Assembly: GCA_963719325.1 (NCBI GenBank)
Contig: CAVRBW010000005.1
Span: 124,001 to 188,000, forward strand
DNA: 64,000 nt
From: DATBLE01 sp963719325
GTDB taxonomy: Bacteria; Actinomycetota; Thermoleophilia; Gaiellales; Gaiellaceae
Direction: 5' to 3'
Shown: positions 1 to 8,204 of the stretch, in pieces
Position numbering within the stretch: the first letter of the stretch is position 1
Layout of the letters: every line of letters begins with the position of its first letter
The notes under the pieces: generated by a model
Told to the model about the DNA's origin: nothing
Seen by the model: the letters and a program-made list of their open reading frames with translations, nothing else
The model's database searches: none
Translations under genes and position numbers: made by a program

Positions 1-202
1 CGCAGGCGACCAGGCGCCGGAGGCGTTGACGGCACGCTGCGGACGCCTTCGACAGGGGAATCGGTGGTGTTCGGATCACGAAGCGGGCGGGCCAAGGTAG
101 CAGAGGCGAGCCGGATCCTCAGCGTGCTTTCGGCGCCCCGAGCCCATGTGGTCGCGCTCTTGACGGTCAGGAGCGAGCGACGCTTGGTGTTGACTGAGGA
201 GC
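1..202. other. Region upstream of the first MFS gene
   Basis: I find no supported gene, RNA or regulatory motif in the first 202 nt. The frames that cross it are Arg-rich and non-conserved. It could be the 3' end or leader of a feature outside the window. Confidence 0.3.
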
Positions 203-1372
203 GTGCACCAGACCCGCCGTCTGCTGATCCTCGTCAGCGCGATCGTCTTCGTCGACACCATGTTCTTCGCGGCCCTCACGCCGCTGCTGCCGCATTACGC
301 CGAGGAGTTCGGGATCGGCAAGTCGGGTTGGGGCCTGCTCCAGGCCGCCTATCCCGCGGGCGTCCTGGTCGCCTCCCTGCCGAGCGGCATGGTCGCGGCG
401 CGGCTCGGGGTGAAGACGACGGTGCTCGTCGGCTTGTGTTGCATCGCCGCGACCAGCACTGCCTTCGGATTCGCCGACACGGTCTGGCAACTCGATCTCG
501 CCCGGTTCGCGCAAGGCTTCGCGAGCGCCTTCTCGTGGACCGGCGGGTTCGCCTGGCTGATCGCGGCGGCCCCCGCCCACCGGCGAGGGGCGTTGATCGG
601 GACGGCGTTCGGCATGGCGATCGCCGGGGCTCTGTGTGGACCGATCCTCGGCGGCGCGGCCTCGATCGTCGGCACCGCCACCGCCTTCACCGCCGTCGCC
701 GCTGTTGCCCTCGCACAGGCGGTCTGGGCGTGGCGAACACCGTCGTCGCAAGCAGGTCCACCCCAGCCCCTCCGGATGCTCTTTGCGGCGGTGCGCACGC
801 GTCGGGTCGCGGCCGGGATGTGGTTCGTGACGCTGCCCGCCCTGCTCTTCGGCACCGTCGGCGTCCTCGCACCGGTTCGTCTCTACGCCCTCGGCTTCGG
901 CGCGCTCGCGATCAGCGCGACGTGGCTGACGTCGGCTGCTTTCGAGGGTGTGCTGTCGCCGCTCCTCGGCCACGTCTCCGATCGCGTCGGCCGAATCAGG
1001 CCGATCATGGCCGGCCTTGCCGCCTCGGCAGTCGTCCTCGTGGTTCTGCCCTGGTTCGGCAACCGGTTCCTCCTCGCCACGGTCGTCGTCTGCGCCGGGC
1101 TTGCGTTCGGCTCCTTCTGGGCCCCGGCCATGTCCTTGCTCTCCGACGCCGCCGAGGCGCAAGGGCTCGACTACGCGTACGCGTTCGTGCTGGTGAACCT
1201 TGCGTGGGCACCCGGGCAAGCGGGTGGCGCGTGGGTGAGCGGGAGAATTGCGGCAGCGACCGCCGATGCGGTCCCGTACATCGCGTTGGCGGCGATCTGC
1301 GCGCTGACGCTGACGATGCTCCGGCGGACCGCCGGTCGCCGGAACCGGGCTATCGAGCGGCGCGGCCGCTGA
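203..1372 (+). CDS. MFS transporter (drug/solute exporter-like)
   Basis: This is a 389-aa major facilitator superfamily protein with about 12 hydrophobic segments spanning nearly its whole length. The segment after TM2 has the conserved pattern GMVAARLGVKT, which resembles the cytoplasmic loop motif A of MFS carriers, and SDRVGRIRP repeats it in the second half. It should act in the cytoplasmic membrane; the substrate cannot be read from sequence. The GTG start is the first possible one after an in-frame TGA at 191, with GAGGAG only 1-2 nt upstream. Its 3' end overlaps the convergent HTH gene by 23 nt. The family call is firm and the substrate unknown. Confidence 0.88.
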   Translation: MHQTRRLLILVSAIVFVDTMFFAALTPLLPHYAEEFGIGKSGWGLLQAAYPAGVLVASLPSGMVAARLGVKTTVLVGLCCIAATSTAFGFADTVWQLDLARFAQGFASAFSWTGGFAWLIAAAPAHRRGALIGTAFGMAIAGALCGPILGGAASIVGTATAFTAVAAVALAQAVWAWRTPSSQAGPPQPLRMLFAAVRTRRVAAGMWFVTLPALLFGTVGVLAPVRLYALGFGALAISATWLTSAAFEGVLSPLLGHVSDRVGRIRPIMAGLAASAVVLVVLPWFGNRFLLATVVVCAGLAFGSFWAPAMSLLSDAAEAQGLDYAYAFVLVNLAWAPGQAGGAWVSGRIAAATADAVPYIALAAICALTLTMLRRTAGRRNRAIERRGR

Positions 1373-1661
1373 GCTGCTTGTAGAGCCGATCGATCATCGC
1401 CGGCACCTGCTCCAGCCGGTCGGTGATCACACGCAGCCGGTACTCGCGGAAGTGCGCGGGCTCGACGCCGAGGGCTTCGGCCAGTCGCTCGATCACGTCG
1501 TTCGAGGGCACTGGGCGGTTCCCATGAACCAGGTGGTTCAGGTACCCGGCCGACAGATCGGTCTTTCCGGCCAAGCCTCGGTACGTCACCCCGGTCTCGT
1601 CCATGAGGCGTTCGATCGTGGGGCCGAATGCTTCGTCGCTGAACCGCCGTCGTCTCGGCAC
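1350..1661 (-). CDS. XRE-type helix-turn-helix regulator
   Basis: This is a 103-aa protein with a Cro/C1-type HTH in residues about 15-65; the recognition region lies around GLAGKTDLSAGYLNHLVHG. The C-terminal third is basic and probably helical. It likely binds DNA, but its target is unknown. The start is GTG and overlaps the proS stop as TAGTG (1 nt), so it is probably translated by coupling to proS and is the last gene of the long minus-strand operon. Its tail overlaps the convergent MFS gene. A similar small HTH protein commonly follows metabolic operons, and nothing here shows what it regulates. Confidence 0.8.
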   Translation of the reverse strand: MPRRRRFSDEAFGPTIERLMDETGVTYRGLAGKTDLSAGYLNHLVHGNRPVPSNDVIERLAEALGVEPAHFREYRLRVITDRLEQVPAMIDRLYKQLSGRAAR

Positions 1662-3325
1662 TAGTGAACCTCCTTGCCAAGATCGGCAACTGCTACACGT
1701 CGCTCCTCGCCCGTTCTGCGGTCGCGCACGTCCACTGCGGCATCTTGCAACGTCTTGCGCCCGACTGTGACGCGAACCGGACAGCCGATCAGGTCGGCGT
1801 CGGCGAACTTCTCTCCCGCGCGGAGGTCACGCTCGTCCCAGAGGACGTCGAAACCGGCAGTCGAGAGGGCGTCGACCGCCGCCGCAGCCTCCTCCTCGAC
1901 CCCCGGCAGGGCAACGACGTGCACGTCGTACGGCGCGATCGAACGCGGCCAGACGATGCCCTGCTCGTCGTGGCTCTGCTCGACGACCGCTGCCATGACG
2001 CGACCAGGCCCGATCCCGTAGCTGCCGCCGAGCAGCGGCTTCTCTGTGCCGTCCTCGTCGAGGAACGTCGCGCCGAGCCCGGAGCTGTACTTGTCGCCGA
2101 AGTTGAAGATGTGGCCGACCTCGATCGCGGTCTGGAACGTGAGCGCTCCCCCGCATTCCGGGCACCGGTCGCCCTCGACCGGCTCCCTGATGTCGGCGAA
2201 GCGCGGCTGATAGTCCCGGCCGGCGGCCACGCCGCGCAGGTGGAACCCGTCCCGGTTGGCACCGGAGACGAACTCGCCCTCGCGGAGCATCTCGTCGGCC
2301 AGCACCTCGCCGGAGAACCCGACCGGCCCGATCGAGCCGCCAGAGGCGCCGAACGCGGCGCGGATCTCCTCGTCGGTGGACGGGCGGGAGCCGGCCTTGA
2401 GCGCGGTCAGGAGCTTCGACTCGCTGAGGCGGTCGTCGCCTCGGAGGAGCGCGAGGACGACGCTCCCATCCTCCGTCGTCACCGGCATCGCCTTCGAGGT
2501 CGCGGCCAGGTCGACGCGGAGAAACTCCGCGAGCGCCTCGCAGGTGACCACACCGGGCGTCTCCACCTCCTCCGGCTTGCCGAGCGGTTTCGGGAACGCG
2601 GGCGCACGCGGAACGCCGCGCGCGATCTCCGCGTCAGCGGCGTAGTCGCCGCGCTCGCAGCGGACGAGCGTGTTCTCGCCCGAGCCCGACGGCGCCAGGA
2701 AATCGATCGTCAGCTCGCCGCCCATGATCCCGCTCTCCGCCTGGACGGCGTGCGCCTCCACCCCGCACCGGTCGAAGATCCGGTGGTACGCCTCGCGATT
2801 CCTCTCGAACGAGACGACCGAGCTTTCCTGGTCGCGGTCGAACGAGTACGCGTCCTTCATGATGAACTCGCGCACCCGCAGGAGCCCGCCGCGCGGCCGC
2901 GGCTCGTCGCGATCCTTGACCGCGAAGTGGTACCAGAGCTGCGGGAGCTCCTTGTACGAGCGGATCTCGCGCGCGTGGAAGGTGAACGTCTCCTCGTGGG
3001 TGAGCGGGAGGATGAAGTGGCGGCCGTTCCGGTCATGCAGGTGGAAGATCTCGGGGATCTTGTCGCGGCCGGTCGCCTGCCACAGCTCGACCGGCGTCAG
3101 CAGCGGGCAGAGGAACTCCTGCGCGCCGATCGCGTCCATCTCCTCGCGGATGATCTGCTCGATCTTCCGGTGCACCTTCCAGCCGAGTGGAAGGAAGGTC
3201 CAGACGCCGGCGGAGACCTGCCGGATGAAGCCGCCGCGGACGAGCAGCTTGTGACTGATCGCCTCGGCGTCGGTGGGATCCTCGCGCAGCGTCGGGAGGA
3301 AGAGCTTTGATGCCCGAACAGCCAA
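1661..3325 (-). CDS. proS: Prolyl-tRNA synthetase
   Basis: This 554-aa class II aminoacyl-tRNA synthetase charges tRNA-Pro with proline. The N-terminus has the bacterial-type GGFIRQVSAGVWTFLPLG block. Motif 2 (RDEPRPRGGLLR) and REFIMKDAYSF follow at about residues 135-165. A YbaK-like editing insertion sits between motifs 2 and 3 (about 220-380), including the ATSKAMPV region. Motif 3 (GGSYGIGPGRVMAAV) is near residue 440, and an HGTP anticodon-binding domain ends the protein. The length fits the bacterial ProS class. It lies 12 nt downstream of ispG and is coupled to the HTH gene after it. Confidence 0.97.
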   Translation of the reverse strand: MAVRASKLFLPTLREDPTDAEAISHKLLVRGGFIRQVSAGVWTFLPLGWKVHRKIEQIIREEMDAIGAQEFLCPLLTPVELWQATGRDKIPEIFHLHDRNGRHFILPLTHEETFTFHAREIRSYKELPQLWYHFAVKDRDEPRPRGGLLRVREFIMKDAYSFDRDQESSVVSFERNREAYHRIFDRCGVEAHAVQAESGIMGGELTIDFLAPSGSGENTLVRCERGDYAADAEIARGVPRAPAFPKPLGKPEEVETPGVVTCEALAEFLRVDLAATSKAMPVTTEDGSVVLALLRGDDRLSESKLLTALKAGSRPSTDEEIRAAFGASGGSIGPVGFSGEVLADEMLREGEFVSGANRDGFHLRGVAAGRDYQPRFADIREPVEGDRCPECGGALTFQTAIEVGHIFNFGDKYSSGLGATFLDEDGTEKPLLGGSYGIGPGRVMAAVVEQSHDEQGIVWPRSIAPYDVHVVALPGVEEEAAAAVDALSTAGFDVLWDERDLRAGEKFADADLIGCPVRVTVGRKTLQDAAVDVRDRRTGEERRVAVADLGKEVH

Positions 3326-3337
3326 CGTCCGAGCAGC

Positions 3338-4474
3338 CTAGTCGTTCAGCGGGATCAGCGAGGCTTCGGCCATCGCCAGCGCGGCCGGCTTGGCCATCTT
3401 CAGGCGCTTCGGCCGCTGCATGCCGTCCGCGATCCACCGGTCGATCTCGTGGAAGAGCTCCTCGATCAGGATGTCGGACGAGACCTTCTTCAACACCCGG
3501 CCGTGCGCGTAGACGAAGCCGACGTCCCGGCCGCCCGCGATGCCGAAGTCGGCGTCGCCTGCCTCCCCCGGCCCGTTCACCGCGCACCCGAGCACGGCGA
3601 CCTCGAAATGCTCCGAGTACGTTCCGAGCCGCTCCTCGACCTTCTCGGCGAGCGTCTGGACGCCGACGTTGTCGCGACCGCACGACGGGCAGGCGATCAT
3701 GATCGGGCCGCGCTCGCGAAGCCCGAGCGACTTGAGGATCTCGTAGGCGGTCTTGATCTCCTCGACCGGGTCGGCCGTCAGCGAGACCCGAAGCGTGTCG
3801 CCGATGCCGTCCACCAGCAGCGCCCCCATCCCGACCGCGCTCTTGATCGAGCCGGCGAACGGGGTCCCCGCCTCGGTGACGCCGAGATGAAGCGGGTACG
3901 GGACCTTGTCGGAGAGCATCCGGTAGGCGCGGATCATCGTCGGCACGTGGCTCGACTTCACCGAGATCTTGAAGTCGTGGAAATCGAGCTTCTCCAGCAG
4001 CTCGACCTCCTCGACCGCGGCCGCGACAAGCGCCTCGGCCTGGTCGCGTTGCGCGACGTCCTCGAGATGCTTCGGCAGCGAGCCGGAGTTTGCGCCGATC
4101 CTCATCGGGATCCCCGCCTCCTTCGCCGCCTTGACCACCAGCTCGACCTTGTCCGGCCCGCCGATGTTGCCGGGGTTGATGCGCACGGCGGCGACCCCGC
4201 CCTCGATCGCCTTCAGGGCGAGCGATGCGTTGAAGTGGATGTCCGCGATCACCGGAATCGGCGACAACCGAACGATCCGCGGCAGCGCCTCGGCGTCTTC
4301 CGTCTTCGGAACGGCGACTCGTACCACCTCGCAACCCGCAGAGGCGAGCGCCGCGATCTGAGCGGTCGTCGCCTCGACGTCGTGCGTCTTCGTCAACGTC
4401 ATCGACTGGACGACAACAGGCGCGCCGCCGCCGATCGTCACGTCGCCGACCCTGATCTGCCTGGTACTGGCCAC
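3338..4474 (-). CDS. ispG: 4-hydroxy-3-methylbut-2-enyl diphosphate synthase
   Basis: This 378-aa enzyme is the penultimate step of the non-mevalonate (MEP) isoprenoid pathway, converting MEcPP to HMBPP with a [4Fe-4S] cluster. The N-terminal TIM-barrel half carries VQSMTLTKTHDVEAT. The C-terminal half has the cluster cysteines in CPSCGRD and GCAVNGPGEA. With dxr and rseP just upstream it belongs to the classical uppS-cdsA-dxr-rseP-ispG order. It probably also has its own promoter: TAGACT at 4483-4488 lies 8 nt before the GTG start, with no Shine-Dalgarno sequence, suggesting a leaderless transcript. Confidence 0.97.
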   Translation of the reverse strand: MASTRQIRVGDVTIGGGAPVVVQSMTLTKTHDVEATTAQIAALASAGCEVVRVAVPKTEDAEALPRIVRLSPIPVIADIHFNASLALKAIEGGVAAVRINPGNIGGPDKVELVVKAAKEAGIPMRIGANSGSLPKHLEDVAQRDQAEALVAAAVEEVELLEKLDFHDFKISVKSSHVPTMIRAYRMLSDKVPYPLHLGVTEAGTPFAGSIKSAVGMGALLVDGIGDTLRVSLTADPVEEIKTAYEILKSLGLRERGPIMIACPSCGRDNVGVQTLAEKVEERLGTYSEHFEVAVLGCAVNGPGEAGDADFGIAGGRDVGFVYAHGRVLKKVSSDILIEELFHEIDRWIADGMQRPKRLKMAKPAALAMAEASLIPLND

Positions 4475-4650
4475 TTCTGTTGAGTCTAGCGGCCCCTCCG
4501 GTGATGCTTTCGAGCTTCTGGGTCGCTAGCACCAAGCGATGCAAGGATGCAGGGAGCGCCCATATGCAGGCATATGGGCGCGACTGAAGACGAAGCAGCG
4601 CGCCGCGTGATGACGGGCCAGAAGCCGGAAGGCATCGCCGGAAGGGCCGC
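4475..4650 (-). promoter_or_regulatory. rseP-ispG intergenic region with long hairpin and ispG -10 element
   Basis: This 176-nt spacer separates rseP from ispG. At 4556-4581 a perfect 11-bp inverted repeat (GCGCCCATATG / CATATGGGCGC) flanks a 4-nt CAGG loop. No T-run follows it on either strand, so it is not a canonical intrinsic terminator, though it could stabilise or end the rseP mRNA. At 4483-4488 TAGACT (minus strand) sits 8 nt before the ispG GTG and is the likely -10 element. No open frame of note is present. Confidence 0.6.
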
Positions 4651-5856
4651 TTAACCGCCGCCCAGGCGATTCACGTCGTTCGAGATCCCGATGAAGAAGA
4701 GCAGGACGACCAGGACGATTCCGACGACCGAGACTCGCTCGTACACCTCGCGCGCAACCGCGCGGCCTCGCACACCTTCGACGAGCGAGAACGCGATGTG
4801 GCCGCCGTCGAGCGGTAGCAGCGGCAAGAGGTTCATCAAGGCGAGCGACAGGCTGATCAGGCCGAGCACCCACAGGTAATCCTCCACCCCTTGCTTCGAG
4901 CTGGTGGCGAGCGTCTGCGAGATCCCGACGGGGCTCGAGATGTCCTTTCGACCTTCTCCGTGGACAAGCCGGCCGAGCGACTTGCCGATCTCGCGGGTGA
5001 CGATTCCCGTCAGCTTCACGGATTGCCAGGCGGACTCGCCGAGCCCGAGATCCTCGCCACGGAAGCGGAAGCCCAGGCGATACGCCTTGGTGCCGCCGTC
5101 GTCGATCAACCGTGGGCGGACCGGGCCGAGGGTGAGCGTGCGGGTTCCCCGCTGAACCGTCACCGTCAACGGCTTCGCCCGAGAGTCGGCGATCTTCGTC
5201 GCGATCTCCTGCGGCGTGAGCGTCTGGCCGTCCACGGTGAGGATCCGATCCCCTGCTCGGAGCCCGATCGCCGCAGCCGGCATCTCGGGCAGGACCTGGT
5301 CCACCGTGCTCGTCGCCTTCCCGCCGCCGACGAGGAACAGACAGGTGAAGAGGATCACGGCTAGGACCAGGTTCGTTGCCGGGCCGGCGACGATGACCGC
5401 AACGCGTTTCCAGGTGCGCTGTCGCCAGTACGCGTCGCTCGCGAGGCCGTCCGCGATCTCCTGCAGCCCGCGCCCGAAGGTCTCGCCGTGCGCGGCGCCG
5501 TCGTCGAGCTCGGCAAGGGCGGACCGCGCCGCGTCCTCGTCCTCGTCGGCGAGCCCGCGCTTGAGCCGCTGCACTGGCCCGACGAGCTCCGGCGACTGCT
5601 GCAGCGCGCGCCCGAAGTACACGTCGACGTCGGCCGGCGCAGGCCGATGCATTCCGGGAATCTTCACGTACCCGCCGAGTGGGATCGCCCCGATGCCGTA
5701 CTCGATTCCGTTGCGTTGCGTCTTCACGAGGGCGGGCGGAAACCCGAGATAGAAGCGCCGCGGCCGCATCCCGACGGCCCGCGCGGTGAAGAAGTGGCCC
5801 GCCTCGTGGATGAGGATCAGGAATGCGAGCCCGAGGATCGCGATGACGACGCTCAA
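4651..5856 (-). CDS. rseP: Site-2 intramembrane metalloprotease (RseP/Rip1 family)
   Basis: This 401-aa membrane zinc protease would cleave transmembrane anti-sigma factors or similar substrates within the bilayer. The catalytic HEAGH motif is at residues 17-21 in TM1. A PDZ domain lies in the middle (around AGDRILTVDGQTLTPQEIA). The second metal-ligand motif NLLPLLPLDGGH is near residue 340 in a C-terminal membrane segment. About 70 residues between the first loop and TM2 are a charged insertion (LADEDEDAARSALAEL). The start codon is TTG and overlaps the dxr stop as TTGA, so the two are coupled. Confidence 0.95.
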   Translation of the reverse strand: MSVVIAILGLAFLILIHEAGHFFTARAVGMRPRRFYLGFPPALVKTQRNGIEYGIGAIPLGGYVKIPGMHRPAPADVDVYFGRALQQSPELVGPVQRLKRGLADEDEDAARSALAELDDGAAHGETFGRGLQEIADGLASDAYWRQRTWKRVAVIVAGPATNLVLAVILFTCLFLVGGGKATSTVDQVLPEMPAAAIGLRAGDRILTVDGQTLTPQEIATKIADSRAKPLTVTVQRGTRTLTLGPVRPRLIDDGGTKAYRLGFRFRGEDLGLGESAWQSVKLTGIVTREIGKSLGRLVHGEGRKDISSPVGISQTLATSSKQGVEDYLWVLGLISLSLALMNLLPLLPLDGGHIAFSLVEGVRGRAVAREVYERVSVVGIVLVVLLFFIGISNDVNRLGGG

Positions 5857-6914
5857 ACGCGCTCGGCCCTTCGCTCGGCAAGCCGTCGGGCCTGTGCGTC
5901 GGCTGCGACGAGCTCCTCGAGGTCACGCGCAGGGGCTCCGGCAACCGCGGCGAGCGTCTCCTCCACCGCGTCGGCGATCCCGAGGAACGGCAACCGTCCC
6001 TCGAGGAATGCGGCCACCGCCACCTCGTTTGCGGCGTTGAAGGCGCATGGGTACGTGCCGCCGAGCTCGCCCGCGCGCCGGGCGAGCTCGAGCAGCGGAA
6101 ACGTCTCGAGATCCGGCGCGTCGAACTGCAGCGTCAGGCCGCCGGCCAGATCGAGTCGCGGCACGGGTGTGGCCGCCCGGTCCGGGTACGTGAGCGCGTA
6201 CGAGATCGGAACGCGCATGTCCGGGTAGCCCAGATGCGCGAGCACGGCGCCGTCCCGGAAGCGCACGAGCGCGTGCACGATCGAGGTCGGATGGACGGCG
6301 ACCTCGATCCGGTCGTACGGCAACCCGAAGAGGTAGTGCGCCTCGATGAGCTCGAGCCCTTTGTTGGCGAGCGTCGCCGAGTCGATTGTGATCTTCGGAC
6401 CCATGTGCCAGGTCGGGTGGGCGAGCGCCTCTTCGGGGGTGACCCCGACGAGCTCGTCCCGGGTGCGCCCGCGAAAGGGACCGCCCGACGCCGTGATCAC
6501 CAGCGAGTCGACCTGCTCCGGCTCGCGCCCCTCGAGGCACTGAAATGCCGCAGAGTGCTCGCTGTCGACGGGAAGGAGGCGACCTCCCCCACGCTCCCTC
6601 GTCGCCAGGGCAAGGTCGCCGGCAGCCACGAGGCTCTCCTTGTTCGCGAGGGCGAGGTCGATTCCCCGCTCCAGCGTCCAGAGGGTGACCGGCAGACCGG
6701 CAAAGCCGACGACCGCGTTGAGCACGACGTCGGGGTCGGCCCGCTCCAGCAGGTCGATCGGATTGCCTCCCACCTGAGTGAGCGGCGCGAGACCGTCGAT
6801 CGGCGTCGTCCCTGACGCCGCCGCCACCAGCTCGAGGCCGGGATGGGCCTCGATGATCTCGACCGCCTGGCGGCCGATCGACCCCGTGGCGCCGATCAGG
6901 GCGACTCGCTTCAC
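5853..6914 (-). CDS. dxr: 1-deoxy-D-xylulose 5-phosphate reductoisomerase
   Basis: This enzyme makes MEP from DXP with NADPH, the committed step of the MEP pathway. The Rossmann motif ALIGATGSIG is at the very N-terminus, ALANKESLVAAG follows, and the catalytic-loop region contains ITASGGPFRGR and HPTSIVHALV. I chose the GTG at 6914, giving 353 aa, because homologues begin KRVALIGATG. An upstream in-frame GTG at 6947 would add 11 unconserved residues. It is a little shorter than the E. coli enzyme. Its stop overlaps the rseP TTG start. The 168-nt gap upstream, toward cdsA, carries an oppositely directed promoter. Confidence 0.96.
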   Translation of the reverse strand: MKRVALIGATGSIGRQAVEIIEAHPGLELVAAASGTTPIDGLAPLTQVGGNPIDLLERADPDVVLNAVVGFAGLPVTLWTLERGIDLALANKESLVAAGDLALATRERGGGRLLPVDSEHSAAFQCLEGREPEQVDSLVITASGGPFRGRTRDELVGVTPEEALAHPTWHMGPKITIDSATLANKGLELIEAHYLFGLPYDRIEVAVHPTSIVHALVRFRDGAVLAHLGYPDMRVPISYALTYPDRAATPVPRLDLAGGLTLQFDAPDLETFPLLELARRAGELGGTYPCAFNAANEVAVAAFLEGRLPFLGIADAVEETLAAVAGAPARDLEELVAADAQARRLAERRAERV

Positions 6915-7006
6915 CGAGACAGTATGACCGGGGCCGCCATGGGTCACTCTCCGTCAAGTTCGCGTTTCAGGGGTCAACCGGATTCCGCACGGACGGTCTC
7001 GCCCGC

Positions 7007-7035
7007 TTGACAGAGGTGCCGGCTCATGGCATAAG
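7007..7035 (+). promoter_or_regulatory. Candidate sigma-70-type promoter for the 64-aa secreted ORF
   Basis: A consensus -35 TTGACA (7007-7012) is followed after exactly 17 nt by CATAAG (7030-7035). It points rightward, toward the ATG at 7083 and against the surrounding operon. A strong GGAGGAGG Shine-Dalgarno sequence follows at 7064-7071. This is the only -35/-10/SD arrangement of this quality I saw in the first 30 kb. Confidence 0.55.
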
Positions 7036-7082
7036 GCGCCACCTGAATCACCTGTCAGTTTGCGGAGGAGGTCGCTTCAGTG

Positions 7083-7277
7083 ATGCGGTTCGTCCCAACT
7101 CTTGTGGTCTGTCTGCTCGTTACTGCAACGGCGGCGGCGGCAGCGCCGGCTGCCGGCGTCGTCGGCACCTCGTTTCCCTCGGCCTTCGCCGTGCCGACGG
7201 ACGCGTCGCTCGGCAGCCCTGTGCTCGGCTTCGGCGCCGTTGAGGGACGTCAGGTGGTGAAGGCCAGGATGACGTAG
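7083..7277 (+). CDS. Small secreted protein, probably a truncated 5' gene remnant
   Basis: This 64-aa frame starts with a clear signal peptide: MRFVPTLVVCLLV, then an Ala-rich stretch with likely cleavage after AAAAA or APA. Only about 40 mature residues follow. It has a strong SD (GGAGGAGG) and a good upstream promoter. The last nine or so residues (from about VEGRQ) are antisense to the 3' end of cdsA, which it overlaps by 28 nt. That suggests the original reading frame was cut by cdsA and now ends by chance. The native gene may have encoded a larger secreted enzyme; this is inference only. It could also be a genuine small exported peptide. Confidence 0.45.
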   Translation: MRFVPTLVVCLLVTATAAAAAPAAGVVGTSFPSAFAVPTDASLGSPVLGFGAVEGRQVVKARMT

Positions 7278-8050
7278 AAGGCCGCGATCGACGCGAAGAG
7301 CAGCGAGTCGATGCGATCGAGGACCCCGCCGTGACCGGCGAGTGCGCGCCCGCTGTCCTTGACCCCCATGTCTCGCTTGAGCATCGACTCGAAGAGGTCG
7401 CCGAGCGGCGCCGCGACGGCCAGCGCGGCCCCGAGCAGCACCGCCTGGCCGATCGAGAGAAACTCGTCGCGCTGGTCGTACAGGGCGACGAACGCCACGA
7501 AGACGGTTGCGGCGGTGCCGGCGACGAAGCCCTCCCAGGTCTTCCCGGGTGAGATCCGCGGCGCCAGCTTGTGTCTCCCGACGAGCCGGCCGACGAGAAA
7601 GGCGAAGGTCTCGTTCGCGAACACGGCGAGCAGCACGGCGAACGACGCGAGCCGTCCGTGATCGGGCAGGTCGCGCAGGAGCAGGATCGAGACGAGGCCG
7701 AGACCGATCCAGGCCACGCCGAGCACTGTTCCCCCCACGGCCACCGTCGCCGACTGTCTCGTGTCGGCAACTCCCTTGAGCACGAACGCAAGGGCGAACG
7801 TGGTCGCCAGGCCACCGACGATCCACGGGAATCCGCCGGCCTGCGCAGCCAGCAGGGTCAGCAGGAGGCCGAGGTGGCCGGCGATTGCAATCGGCCGGAG
7901 CGGCCGGATCATCGCGTAGTACTCGTGCAGCGCGAAGAGGCCGACCGCGGCGGCAAGGACGAACAACCACCAACCCCCGAGCCAGGCGAATCCCAAGACG
8001 AGCGGCAGCCCGACTGCGGTGACGAGCAGGCGTGAAACGAAGTTGCTCAT
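7250..8050 (-). CDS. cdsA: Phosphatidate cytidylyltransferase (CDP-diglyceride synthase)
   Basis: This 266-aa polytopic membrane enzyme makes CDP-diacylglycerol from phosphatidate and CTP, the branch point of phospholipid synthesis. The C-terminal signature is present as LFESMLKRDMGVKDSGRALAGHGGVLDRIDS (split here by position: about residues 215-245), with the conserved K-R-D and K-D pairs. About eight hydrophobic segments precede it. I chose ATG 8050 because the residues upstream of it fall in a repeat element and are not membrane-like. It sits between uppS and dxr, as in many bacteria. Confidence 0.94.
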   Translation of the reverse strand: MSNFVSRLLVTAVGLPLVLGFAWLGGWWLFVLAAAVGLFALHEYYAMIRPLRPIAIAGHLGLLLTLLAAQAGGFPWIVGGLATTFALAFVLKGVADTRQSATVAVGGTVLGVAWIGLGLVSILLLRDLPDHGRLASFAVLLAVFANETFAFLVGRLVGRHKLAPRISPGKTWEGFVAGTAATVFVAFVALYDQRDEFLSIGQAVLLGAALAVAAPLGDLFESMLKRDMGVKDSGRALAGHGGVLDRIDSLLFASIAAFYVILAFTT

Positions 8051-8074
8051 CAATGTGACCCGTCGCTCGTCGGG

Positions 8075-8203
8075 TTTTCCGCCGCCGCGACCGACATGGC
8101 GGGCGCGGCCCACGACGGCTGCTGAGGTGCGAGCGGGTTTGGGGAAGGGGGCACGCGGGGGAAACCGGCAGTTTCCCCCGCGAGAGCGAGCCGAAGGCGA
8201 GCG
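8075..8203 (+). repeat. Dispersed stem-loop repeat, family 1 copy A
   Basis: This is an intergenic element of about 129 nt between cdsA and uppS. It is closely related over its whole length to 49717-49850 and, inverted, to 15842-15977. Its core is a perfect 11-bp hairpin at 8155-8181 (GCGGGGGAAAC / GTTTCCCCCGC, loop CGGCA). The hairpin is preceded by GGGGAAGGGGGCACG and followed by GAGAGCGAGCCGAAGGCGAGCG. The 5' part has the shared block GCCGCCGCGACCGAC. The element ends exactly at the uppS stop codon, so on the minus strand the hairpin begins about 23 nt after that stop. Confidence 0.8.
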
Positions 8204-8204
8204 T

